A stretch of DNA of 64,000 nucleotides. Source: Devosia sp. 67-54 (GTDB taxonomy: Bacteria; Pseudomonadota; Alphaproteobacteria; Rhizobiales; Devosiaceae). The translations under genes and the position numbers were made by a program. Under the pieces are notes generated by a model. It saw nothing but the letters and a program-made list of their open reading frames with translations. It did no database searches and was not told where the DNA came from. This document shows, piece by piece, positions 53,127-61,048 of this stretch; the stretch's first letter is position 1; every line of letters starts with the position of its first letter. The stretch is from positions 248,001-312,000 of the forward strand of contig NZ_MKVA01000006.1 in NCBI RefSeq assembly GCF_001899075.1, written 5' to 3'.

Positions 53127-53373
53127 AAACATCTCCCGCGATCGAGGTTGCGGGGCGGGTGCCGTCCTGCACCTCCTGGCGGATCTCGGCGATCGCTGCG
53201 TCGATCTCGTCCGGGCTGTAGCCGAGGTGGTCGGGATTGGCCTCGCGGCCGGTCACTTCCGCCTTGAGTTCGTTGAGCATTTCGATCTTTTCCCGCGCCG
53301 TCAACAGCGGGTTGTGCGCGATCTGCATCGGCGAGGTCTTCGCCGCGTCGCGTTCGGCATGATCGAGAGCCAT
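53110..53373 (-). CDS. Small conserved protein of unknown function
   Basis: An 87-residue soluble, helical, acidic protein (LTAREKIEMLNELKAEV, PDEIDAAIAEIRQEV) with no recognised catalytic motif. ATG at 53373 has GGAGG at five bases' spacing; the GTG at 53379 is too close. Coupled with the small membrane protein downstream. Confidence 0.68.
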   Translation of the reverse strand: MALDHAERDAAKTSPMQIAHNPLLTAREKIEMLNELKAEVTGREANPDHLGYSPDEIDAAIAEIRQEVQDGTRPATSIAGDVYGDDR

Positions 53374-53505
53374 ATGCACCTCCGGAAGCGTGGTCGAACC
53401 GAAACGGCCAGCGGCAGGCGGAGGTTCCCTGACAGCCCGCGTCAGCCGCCGTTCAGCCGGCCGGAGCGAGGCTCCCCTCTATCCATCCCCACACGGAGAC
53501 CGCAG

Positions 53506-53835
53506 ATGCTCAAGCTTTCCCTCAGCCTCGTCCTCGTCGCCGGCCTCGCCGCCGCCACGCCCGCGCTCGCCGACAGCAAGGGCGGCGCCGGCGGCATCGG
53601 CCGCGGCTGCACGCTCGATCCGTTCAACCACACCATGCGCTGCATCGATTTCGACCGCTGCACCACCGACAGGAACGGCAACCGGACCTGCCCGACCACC
53701 GTCACGCCCACCCGCGCGCACGCCGCCGACGGCAAGGCCAAGTCTGGCGGCAAGGGCAAGTCCGGCGGCAAGGGCAAGCACGAGACGAGCGACTACCTCG
53801 TCGTCACCCTGCACGACGCTTCGATCATGGATTGA
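53506..53835 (+). CDS. Small secreted protein, lysine/glycine-rich C-terminus
   Basis: A 109-residue protein with a clean signal peptide (MLKLSLSLVLVAGLAAATPALA), two or more cysteines in a short fold (IGRGCTLDPFNHTMRCIDFDRCTT) and a lysine/glycine repeat tail (KSGGKGKSGGKGKHE). Unrecognised. ATG at 53506 with CGGAGA upstream. It ends one base from the convergent L,D-transpeptidase gene. Confidence 0.72.
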   Translation: MLKLSLSLVLVAGLAAATPALADSKGGAGGIGRGCTLDPFNHTMRCIDFDRCTTDRNGNRTCPTTVTPTRAHAADGKAKSGGKGKSGGKGKHETSDYLVVTLHDASIMD

Positions 53836-53836
53836 G

Positions 53837-54505
53837 CTAGCTGTTGACCACGATCGGCGTGCCCACCGGGCAGCGGCCGTAGAGGTCGATGATGTCGTGG
53901 AACAGCAGGCGCACGCAGCCCGACGACACCGCCTGGCCGATGCTCCACACCTCCAGCGTGCCGTGCAGGCGGTACAGCGTGTCGCGCCCGTCCTGGTAGA
54001 TGTACATGGCCCGCGCCCCCAGCGGATTGGTGAGGCCCGGCGGCATGCCGTTGGCGTATTGCGCCGTTTCCGGCTGCCGGACCTGCATCTCCTTGGGCGG
54101 CGTCCACACCGGCCATTCCGCCTTGCGTCCCACCTTGGCCTTGCCTTGCCAGGCGAAGCCCTCGCGCCCGATGCCGACGCCATAGCGAATCGCCTGGCCG
54201 CCTTCCTGCACCAGATAGAGATGCCGCTCCGAGGTGTTGACCACGATGGTGCCCGGCCGCTCGCCGGTCGGGTCCGGCACTTCGGTGCGGAACATGTTGG
54301 GGTCGAGCTTGGTCAGATCGATCGCCGGCACCGGGAACTTCTCGTTCGGCAGCGGCCCGTACATGCTGAGGTAATATTGCGAGAATTGCGGCGTCTCCAC
54401 CGACTTCATCCGCTGCGTGGCGCAGCCCGCCAGCGCCAGGGCGGCAAGGCTTGCGCCGCCGGCGAGAAAGCTGCGGCGGGAAGGAGCGAGGACGGCTGCT
54501 GTCAT
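53837..54505 (-). CDS. L,D-transpeptidase (YkuD/ErfK-type) lipoprotein
   Basis: A 222-residue exported L,D-transpeptidase, which forms 3-3 cross-links or attaches proteins to peptidoglycan. The N-terminus combines an RRSFLAGG twin-arginine-like start with a lipobox (LALAGCAT). The catalytic motif is HGT...SSGCVRL with Cys197. The catalytic domain starts near IVVNTSERHLYLVQ. ATG at 54505 fits the signal; the frame is open to 54610. This is an alphaproteobacterial ErfK/YbiS-like form of normal length. Confidence 0.92.
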   Translation of the reverse strand: MTAAVLAPSRRSFLAGGASLAALALAGCATQRMKSVETPQFSQYYLSMYGPLPNEKFPVPAIDLTKLDPNMFRTEVPDPTGERPGTIVVNTSERHLYLVQEGGQAIRYGVGIGREGFAWQGKAKVGRKAEWPVWTPPKEMQVRQPETAQYANGMPPGLTNPLGARAMYIYQDGRDTLYRLHGTLEVWSIGQAVSSGCVRLLFHDIIDLYGRCPVGTPIVVNS

Positions 54506-54746
54506 AGAGTGAACTCTGTCGATACTGGATTGCCCGACGCGGAAACTCGCCGATGGGCTTATGGGTTCCCTAACCCTGACAGCGTTAACGCCGGCAAAAC
54601 ATCGCATCACGTTCGGGTTATGTGATCGGCGGCTGGCGGCGCGAGCCGCCGGCGGCCCGAACCAATCCTTAACACCTGTCGGTCAGCTTCGCCGGTGTGC
54701 CCGCGCGTCGCAAGGCGCGCGCAGGCTCGCTGGGGCGGGGGCTCGA

Positions 54747-55736
54747 ATGCAGGCGGAGAGGGCGGTTGCAACTGCAGGAGGGGCGGCGGCCCCGCCGGCC
54801 TTGGCGCTGTCGGTCGTGTCTCCCTGCTTCAACGAAGAGGCAGGCGTCGCCGAATTCTGCAGCCGCGTCTCGGCGGCCGTCCGCGACGCCGGTTTCGCCG
54901 ATCACGAAATCGTCCTCGTCGACGACGGCTCGACCGACGCCACCTGGGACCGCATCCGCGCCCTTGCCGCCGCCGACCCGCACATCGTCGCCATCAAGCT
55001 CTCGCGCAATTACGGGCACCAGGCGGCGCTCACCGCCGGCCTCGCCGCCGCCACCGGCGCGCTGGTCTTCGTGCTCGATTCCGACCTGCAGGACCCGCCG
55101 GAGCTGCTGGGCCCGATGCGCGACCTGCTCGTCGCCGAAAAGGCCGAAGTCGTCTACGGCCGCCGCCGCTCGCGCAAGGGCGAGACCGCGTTCAAGCGCT
55201 TGACGGCGGCCGGCTTCTATCGCCTCCTCGACGCCATGACCGAGACCCGCATTCCGCTCGACACCGGCGATTTCCGCCTGATGACGCATCGCATGGCGCA
55301 GATCCTGACCTCGATGCCCGAGCGCGACCGCTTCATCCGCGGCATGGTCTCCTGGGCCGGCTTCAAGCAGTTGCCGTTCGAGTACGACCGCGACGCCCGG
55401 CACAGCGGCGAAACCAAATTCTCGCTGCGCCGCATGCTGCGTTTCGCCAGCGACGCGCTGCTGAGCTTCTCGCTGGTGCCGCTGCGCCTCGCCGGGCTCC
55501 TGAGCGCGCTGATGTTCGTCGCCGTCCTTGTCCTGCTGCTCTATGTCGGGATTTCCTTCTTCTTCCACCCCGCTCCCGGCTGGACCAGCACGGCCCTCAT
55601 CATCCTCACCACCTCGGCGGTGCAGCTCTTCACCCTGGCGGTGATCGGCGAATATGTCGGCCGCCTCTACATCGACAGCAAGCAGCGGCCGCTCTTCATC
55701 ATCGAAGAGGTGGTGCGCGAGGACCGGTCCGCGTGA
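54747..55736 (+). CDS. Family 2 glycosyltransferase, polyprenyl-phosphate type (GtrB/ArnC-like)
   Basis: A 329-residue membrane-bound transferase. GT-A core: SVVSPCFNEEAGV, IVLVDDGSTDATWD, FVLDSDLQDPPEL and GDFRLM; two C-terminal helices (LLSALMFVAVLVLLLYVGI and STALIILTTSAVQLFTLAVIGEYVG). This family transfers a sugar to undecaprenyl phosphate. It is the first gene of a coupled operon with a mannosyltransferase-like protein and a 51-residue membrane protein. ATG at 54747 fits the family; longer frames exist upstream. Confidence 0.9.
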   Translation: MQAERAVATAGGAAAPPALALSVVSPCFNEEAGVAEFCSRVSAAVRDAGFADHEIVLVDDGSTDATWDRIRALAAADPHIVAIKLSRNYGHQAALTAGLAAATGALVFVLDSDLQDPPELLGPMRDLLVAEKAEVVYGRRRSRKGETAFKRLTAAGFYRLLDAMTETRIPLDTGDFRLMTHRMAQILTSMPERDRFIRGMVSWAGFKQLPFEYDRDARHSGETKFSLRRMLRFASDALLSFSLVPLRLAGLLSALMFVAVLVLLLYVGISFFFHPAPGWTSTALIILTTSAVQLFTLAVIGEYVGRLYIDSKQRPLFIIEEVVREDRSA

Positions 55737-56926
55737 GTGACGGCGCCGGGCTGGCGGTGGCGCCGCCGCCTGCGTCGGTGCTGCCCAGGCTTGCCACGCC
55801 CGACTGGCGGCTGATCCTCGGCTGCTTCATCGGCTCGCGCCTGTGGCTCACCCTCGTCGGGCTCGTGACCCTCATGGTCATGCCGCCGCAGCCCGCCCCA
55901 AATCTGGGCGTCGCCAGCTACGCCGCGACCCTCACCGATCTCTATGTCCGCTGGGACGCGCTCTGGTATGTGAGCATCGCCGAGCACGGCTACAGCACCA
56001 TCGTGCCGCCGTTCCAGGGCGCCGGCACCATCAGCTACGCCTTTTATCCGCTCTACCCCCTCGCCATGTGGGCGCTCGGCAGCGTCACCGGCCTGTCCGC
56101 CGCGGCCGCCGGTCTCGTCATCTCCAACGCCAGCTTCCTGGGCGCGCTGGCGGTGATCTACGTTCTCGCCGAACATTGGTCGGGCAGCAGGGCGGTTGCC
56201 GGCCTCGCCGTGGCGCTGCTCTGCGTCGTGCCGCAGAGCTTCGTGTTTTCGGCCGTCTATACCGAATCGCTGTTCGTGCTGCTCACCGCGCTGTCGGTGC
56301 TGCTGTTCGAACGCCGCCGCTACGCGCTCGCCGGTGTCGCCGCAGCGCTCGGCAGCGCCTCGCGCTCCAACGGCATCTTCATCGTCGTCTATTTCGGCCT
56401 TGCCATCCTGCGCGACCGCGGGCTGCTCGGCGCCTTGCGCTTCTGGCGCGAGCCGGAGGCCTATATGCCCATCGTCCTCGCCCCGCTCGGCCTGTTCGCC
56501 TTCTGGTGGTTCTGCATGCTCACCACCGGCGATGCCTTCGCGCAGAAATCCACCATGGTCCATGGCTGGCAATGGGCATTCGACTGGCCGTGGAACAATA
56601 TCGTCAACCAGTATCGGGGCACCGATTTCCGCTTCAAGTACTTCATGACGCTGAGCCTCATGATGTTCGCGGCCTCGCTTACCCTGTTGCGCCGGCGGAG
56701 CTGGCCGCTCTTCGGCTATTGCCTCGCCTGCTTCATCCTGTTCTGGACCGGCAATCTCGCCAATTCGCTGCTGCGCTATTCGCTCGTGCTGTTCCCCATT
56801 TTCTACGGCCTGGCGCTGGTGCTCGCCCCGCACGTGATCGTCCGCCGGCTGGTGCTGGCCGTTTTCGGCCTGTGCGGCACGCTCCTGATGGTGCTGTGGG
56901 CCATCGGATCGATTTTCGTCACATGA
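55733..56926 (+). CDS. Mannosyltransferase-family (PIG-V/GT-C-like) membrane protein
   Basis: A 397-residue polytopic protein (about ten helices) with the PIG-V/GT-C layout: RWDALWYVSIAEHGY near 65-80, a probable catalytic/substrate loop after the first helix, and FYPLYPLA. It probably takes a sugar from the polyprenyl carrier made by the preceding glycosyltransferase and adds it to an envelope component. GTG at 55733 forms a GTGA overlap with that gene. The stop overlaps the next small gene by ATGA. Confidence 0.85.
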   Translation: MSDGAGLAVAPPPASVLPRLATPDWRLILGCFIGSRLWLTLVGLVTLMVMPPQPAPNLGVASYAATLTDLYVRWDALWYVSIAEHGYSTIVPPFQGAGTISYAFYPLYPLAMWALGSVTGLSAAAAGLVISNASFLGALAVIYVLAEHWSGSRAVAGLAVALLCVVPQSFVFSAVYTESLFVLLTALSVLLFERRRYALAGVAAALGSASRSNGIFIVVYFGLAILRDRGLLGALRFWREPEAYMPIVLAPLGLFAFWWFCMLTTGDAFAQKSTMVHGWQWAFDWPWNNIVNQYRGTDFRFKYFMTLSLMMFAASLTLLRRRSWPLFGYCLACFILFWTGNLANSLLRYSLVLFPIFYGLALVLAPHVIVRRLVLAVFGLCGTLLMVLWAIGSIFVT

Positions 56927-57078
56927 CGCGCCGGCTCCGCACCATCGTCGTCCTGGGCGTCGAGGCCATCCTGCTCGCCGGCATGCTCGCGTCCTTCGTC
57001 TATTTCACGCGCAACAGCCGCGACGTGGTGCTGACCCACCCCGAAGCGGCCGTCCCGGGCCCCTCGACGGCCGGCTAG
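56923..57078 (+). CDS. 51-residue single-pass membrane protein
   Basis: A short protein: MTRRLR, one helix (TIVVLGVEAILLAGMLASFVY), then a polar tail. ATG lies in an ATGA overlap with the mannosyltransferase gene, which argues it is real. A regulatory or assembly subunit of the glycosyltransferase pair is possible. Unrecognised. Confidence 0.68.
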   Translation: MTRRLRTIVVLGVEAILLAGMLASFVYFTRNSRDVVLTHPEAAVPGPSTAG

Positions 57079-57147
57079 CGACTGGCCTGGCGTATCCCGC
57101 GCCTTTGCCGGTTGAGCCGGCGGCATCTGCATGTCATATCGCAGGGC

Positions 57148-58089
57148 ATGGTCCAGTCGTTTGCGGCCCATCGCAATGCGCCGCTCGTCGGCATTGCCTT
57201 CAAGGTGGGCTCGGTCCTCATATTCCTGGTGATGTCGAGCCTGCTCAAGGCGAGCCAGGGCGTGCCGGCCGGCGAGCTGGTGTTCTTCCGGTCCTTTTTC
57301 GGCGTCTTTCCGGTGGTGGCGTTCCTCGCCTGGCGCGGCGAGCTGCGCGCCGGGCTGAAAAGCAACAACGTCGCGAGCCAGATCTGGCGCGGCCTCGTCG
57401 GCACCGTCTCGATGGGCTTCGGCTTCCTGGCGCTCACCAAGCTGCCGCTGCCCGAAGCCGTCACCATCAACTACGCGACGCCCCTGGTCATCGTCATCCT
57501 CTCGGCGCTGGTGCTGCACGAGACGGTGCGGCTCTACCGCTGGAGCGCGGTGGTGGTGGGATTGTGCGGCGTGGTGGTGATCGCCTGGCCGCAACTGACG
57601 CTGTTCTCGTCCGGCGTCCACACCGACGCGGCCATCGGCGTCGGCGCCGCGCTCGCCGCCTGCTGCCTGGGCGCCGTCGCGCAGCTTCTCGTCCGCACGC
57701 TGATCCAGACCGAGCGTTCGGCGACCATCGTGCTCTATTTCCTGCTGTCGTCGGCGGTGATCTCGCTGGTGACGGTGCCCTTCGGCTGGGTGATGCCGAG
57801 CCCGCTGGTGGCGCTCTACCTCGTCGGCGCCGGAATCGCCGGCGGCATCGCCCAGATCATGCTGACCGAGAGCTACCGCCACGCCGACATGAGCGTGGTG
57901 GCGCCGTTCGAATATTCCTCGCTGGTCTTTTCGATCGTCATCGGCTTCTTCTTTTTCGGCGACGTGCCGACCGTCTTCATGCTGGTGGGCGCCGTCATCG
58001 TGGTCGGCTCGGGACTGTTCATCATCTATCGCGAACAGCAGCTCGGCCGCCTCCGCCCCGAAAAGGAAGTGGTCACCCCGCAGGGCTGA
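57148..58089 (+). CDS. EamA/DMT-family transporter
   Basis: A 313-residue, ten-helix protein with the two EamA repeats (SSLLKASQGVPAGELVFFRSFFG; later SVVAPFEYSSLVFSIVIGFFFFGDVPT). Drug/metabolite superfamily; substrate unknown. ATG at 57148 (MVQSFAAHRNA) looks right; an earlier in-frame start at 57112 would add 12 Arg/His-rich residues. Confidence 0.9.
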   Translation: MVQSFAAHRNAPLVGIAFKVGSVLIFLVMSSLLKASQGVPAGELVFFRSFFGVFPVVAFLAWRGELRAGLKSNNVASQIWRGLVGTVSMGFGFLALTKLPLPEAVTINYATPLVIVILSALVLHETVRLYRWSAVVVGLCGVVVIAWPQLTLFSSGVHTDAAIGVGAALAACCLGAVAQLLVRTLIQTERSATIVLYFLLSSAVISLVTVPFGWVMPSPLVALYLVGAGIAGGIAQIMLTESYRHADMSVVAPFEYSSLVFSIVIGFFFFGDVPTVFMLVGAVIVVGSGLFIIYREQQLGRLRPEKEVVTPQG

Positions 58090-58104
58090 CCGCCGCCGCG
58101 GTTG

Positions 58105-58533
58105 TCAGAGCTGGATGGCGAGCCCGTTGACCTGCCAGGTGCCGCCATTGGCGCCGAACAGGTCGACCAGCAGCGTCGCCTTGCCGTTGGCGAAGGTCAT
58201 CGGGCAATGGGCGTTGGCCGTTCCCACGCCGTTGACAATGTTGAGCTTGAACAGCGTGCAGGGTTCGCTCGCCTGCGGCTTGCCCAGCGTGGCGTATTTG
58301 GCGAAGGCCGCATCGCCGTCCTTGCTGATCGTCTCGAGATAGTCCTTGGTGGCCAGCCCCGAGAAGGCATCGATCGTCCAGCCCGACGTCACCAGGCCGC
58401 GCGAAAACGTATCGGCCGCCGCGACCACCCGATCGCTCTCGCCCTTGAGCGAGGAAAACGCGTTGCCCGCGAACCAGACCACCACCACGGCCAGGATCGC
58501 CAGCAGACCCAGGATCACCATCCAGGCTTTCAT
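58105..58533 (-). CDS. Membrane-anchored hypothetical protein
   Basis: A 142-residue protein with an N-terminal anchor (MVILGLLAILAVVVVWFAGNAFSS) and a periplasmic domain containing two cysteines (SEPCTLFKLN, ANAHCPMTF). It looks DUF4019/NTF2-like in parts (VLVDLFGANGGTWQVNGL at the end). Function unknown. It lies just downstream of uvrD on the same strand with 6 bases between, so may be co-transcribed. Confidence 0.7.
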   Translation of the reverse strand: MKAWMVILGLLAILAVVVVWFAGNAFSSLKGESDRVVAAADTFSRGLVTSGWTIDAFSGLATKDYLETISKDGDAAFAKYATLGKPQASEPCTLFKLNIVNGVGTANAHCPMTFANGKATLLVDLFGANGGTWQVNGLAIQL

Positions 58534-58539
58534 GCCCCG

Positions 58540-60858
58540 TCACCCCCTGTTTACGAAGCTGTCGAGCACCTTCTTCCTGCCCGCCTTCTCGAACTCGATC
58601 GACAGCTTGTTGCCCTCGATGCTGTCGATGCGGCCGTAACCGAATTTCAGGTGGAACACCCTTTCACCCACGCTGTATTTCGAGCCGCGTCCGTCGTCGG
58701 TCGAGCGCGCCACGAGGTCGCCGTCGATGGTCAGCGGGCCGCCGCCGCGGCGGTCCTTCGCCTGCGCCCGGGCGCGCTGCCAGCCCGGCGTTTCGTACAC
58801 GCTGTCGAACGGGTCGGCCATCGAAAAGCGTGAGCTCGAGCGGCCGCCATAGGTGTAGCCGCCATAGCCCGAGCCGGTATCCTTGACCTCGACGGCCTCG
58901 GCCGGCAGCTCGTCGAGGAAGCGCGACGGGATGGCCGACTGCCAGAGCCCGTGGATGCGCCGGTTCTGCGCCACCGAGATGCGCGCCCGCTTGCGTGCGC
59001 GGGTAATGCCGACATAGGCGAGGCGGCGTTCCTCCTCGAGGCCGGCGCGGCCGAGCTCGTCCATGGTGCGCTGCGATGGAAACAGCCCTTCCTCCCAGCC
59101 GGGCAGGAACACCGTCTCGAACTCCAGCCCCTTGGCCGAGTGCAGCGTCATGATCGACACGGCGTCGTCGGATTCGGCGGAATCGCGATCCATGACCAGG
59201 CTGATATGTTCGAGAAAGCCGCCCAGCGTTTCGAACTCCTCCATGGAGTTGACCAGCTCCTTGAGGTTTTCGAGCCGGCCGGGGCTGTCGGGCGCCTTGT
59301 CGGCCTGCCACATCGCGGTGTAGCCGCTTTCGTCGAGGATCTGCTGCGCCAGCTCGGCGTGCGGAATGCTGCGCGCCCGCTCCGACCAGTCGTCGAACTG
59401 CGCGACGAGATCGCGCAGCGTCGTGCGCTGCTTGGGCTTCAGCTCCTCGGTTTCGAGCAGCGTGCGCGTGGCGTTGAACAGCGGCTGGCGGGTGGCGCGC
59501 GCCGTGTCGAACAGCAGCTTGATCGTGCTCTCGCCGATGCCGCGCTTCGGGGTGTTGATGATGCGCTCGAAGGCAAGGTCGTCCGTCGGGTTGGCGACGA
59601 GGCGCAGATAGGCCAGCGCGTCGCGGATTTCCTTGCGCTCGTAAAAGCGCGGGCCGCCGATGACGCGGTAGTTGAGCCCCAGCGTGATGAAGCGCTCTTC
59701 GAACTCGCGCATCTGGTACGAGGCGCGCACCAGGATGGCGATGTCGTTGAGCTTCTCGCCGTGGTGCTGCAGCTGCTCGATTTCCTCGCCGATCTGGCGG
59801 GCTTCCTCTTCGCTGTCCCACACCGAGGTGACGCCCACCGGGTCGCCGCGCTCGCCCACGTCGGTCTGCAGCGTCTTGCCGAGCCGGGATTCGTTGTGCG
59901 CGATGAGGTGGCTCGCGGCGCTCAGGATATTGCTGGTCGAGCGGTAATTGCGCTCGAGCCGGATCACCTTGGCGCCGGGGAAATCCTTCTCGAAGCGCAG
60001 GATGTTGTCGACCTCCGCCCCGCGCCAGCCATAGATCGACTGGTCGTCGTCGCCCACGACGCAGACATTGGCCTCCGATGCGGGCCGTCCCTGCGCCAGG
60101 AGCCTGAGCCACAGATATTGCGCGACATTGCTGTCCTGGTACTCGTCGACGAGGATGTAGCGAAAGCGCTTGTGGTACTCGCCGAGCACGTCCGGGTGCT
60201 CGCGGAACAGCCGGATGTTTTCGAGCAGCAGGTCGCCGAAATCCACCGCGTTCAGAATCTTCAGCCGCGCCTGGTAGTCGGCATAGAGTTTCTGCCCCCT
60301 GCCATTGGCGAAGCCGCTGGCGTCCGCTTGCGTGAGATCACCTGACAGAAGTCCACGGTTCTTCCAATTGTCGAGCATCCCCGCGAATGCCCGCGCCGGC
60401 CAGCGTTTCTCGTCGATATTCTCGGCTTCCAGCAGCTGTTTGATCAGCCGCACCTGATCGTCCACATCGAGGATGGTGAATTTGGGGTCGAGATCGACCA
60501 GCTTTGCGTGCTGCCGAAGTATGCGAGCACCAATCGAGTGGAAGGTGCCCATCCACGGGAGACCAGCGAGTCTTGGCACGAACCCTTCAACCCGGTCTCT
60601 CATCTCTCGGGCCGCCTTGTTCGTGAAGGTGACAGCGAGGATTTCCTTACCAGCGGCCTTGCCAGTGTTGAGAATGTGCGCGATCCGAGTGGTGAGGACG
60701 CGCGTCTTTCCCGTGCCTGCCCCGGCAAGGACCAGCAACGGTCCCTCGGTGCTCAGCACCGCCTCGCGCTGCTCTTCGTTGAGGCCCTGGAGGTAGCCGG
60801 CGTCGCGCCGGCCGAACTGGCTGGTGATCGCGCCGGAAACGGGTTTCGGAACAGCCAT
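58540..60858 (-). CDS. uvrD: UvrD/PcrA-type DNA helicase II
   Basis: A 772-residue SF1 helicase that unwinds DNA in nucleotide-excision and mismatch repair. Motifs: LNEEQREAV, Walker A LAGAGTGKT, DEYQDSNVAQY, GDDDQSIYGWRGA, LERNYRST, MTLHSAKGLEFETVFLPGWEEGLFP, and ALVYVGITRARK-like QERRLAYVGITRA. The C-terminus has a Gly/Arg-rich linker and a tail fold (VFHLKFGYGRIDSIEGNKLSIEF) as in PcrA. ATG at 60858 fits. Its promoter region has a perfect 12-base palindrome (see below). Confidence 0.95.
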   Translation of the reverse strand: MAVPKPVSGAITSQFGRRDAGYLQGLNEEQREAVLSTEGPLLVLAGAGTGKTRVLTTRIAHILNTGKAAGKEILAVTFTNKAAREMRDRVEGFVPRLAGLPWMGTFHSIGARILRQHAKLVDLDPKFTILDVDDQVRLIKQLLEAENIDEKRWPARAFAGMLDNWKNRGLLSGDLTQADASGFANGRGQKLYADYQARLKILNAVDFGDLLLENIRLFREHPDVLGEYHKRFRYILVDEYQDSNVAQYLWLRLLAQGRPASEANVCVVGDDDQSIYGWRGAEVDNILRFEKDFPGAKVIRLERNYRSTSNILSAASHLIAHNESRLGKTLQTDVGERGDPVGVTSVWDSEEEARQIGEEIEQLQHHGEKLNDIAILVRASYQMREFEERFITLGLNYRVIGGPRFYERKEIRDALAYLRLVANPTDDLAFERIINTPKRGIGESTIKLLFDTARATRQPLFNATRTLLETEELKPKQRTTLRDLVAQFDDWSERARSIPHAELAQQILDESGYTAMWQADKAPDSPGRLENLKELVNSMEEFETLGGFLEHISLVMDRDSAESDDAVSIMTLHSAKGLEFETVFLPGWEEGLFPSQRTMDELGRAGLEEERRLAYVGITRARKRARISVAQNRRIHGLWQSAIPSRFLDELPAEAVEVKDTGSGYGGYTYGGRSSSRFSMADPFDSVYETPGWQRARAQAKDRRGGGPLTIDGDLVARSTDDGRGSKYSVGERVFHLKFGYGRIDSIEGNKLSIEFEKAGRKKVLDSFVNRG

Positions 60859-60891
60859 GCGGCTTGACGAATCTCTTTTTGTTCTGGTCGT

Positions 60892-60903
60892 GCCTATATA
60901 GGC
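60892..60903 (-). promoter_or_regulatory. Palindromic TATATA promoter element upstream of uvrD
   Basis: GCCTATATAGGC is a perfect 12-base palindrome 34 bases before the uvrD start, containing a -10-like TATATA. The minus-strand sequence then reads GAAC-N7-GATT, a poor relative of the LexA GAAC-N7-GAAC box. Promoter use is likely; LexA control is weak speculation. Confidence 0.35.
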
Positions 60904-61048
60904 GCTGGATGGCCGAAACACCATGCGAGGGGCCCGCAAAAGGCCGGGCGAGGGCCCAAATTCTGCCGTGGAGGCAAGCCATTGCACGGGTGACGCGCCG
61001 AACTGGCTTGCCTACACTTGGCGCCTGTCTTGGGGGTTCGCCGGGCAC

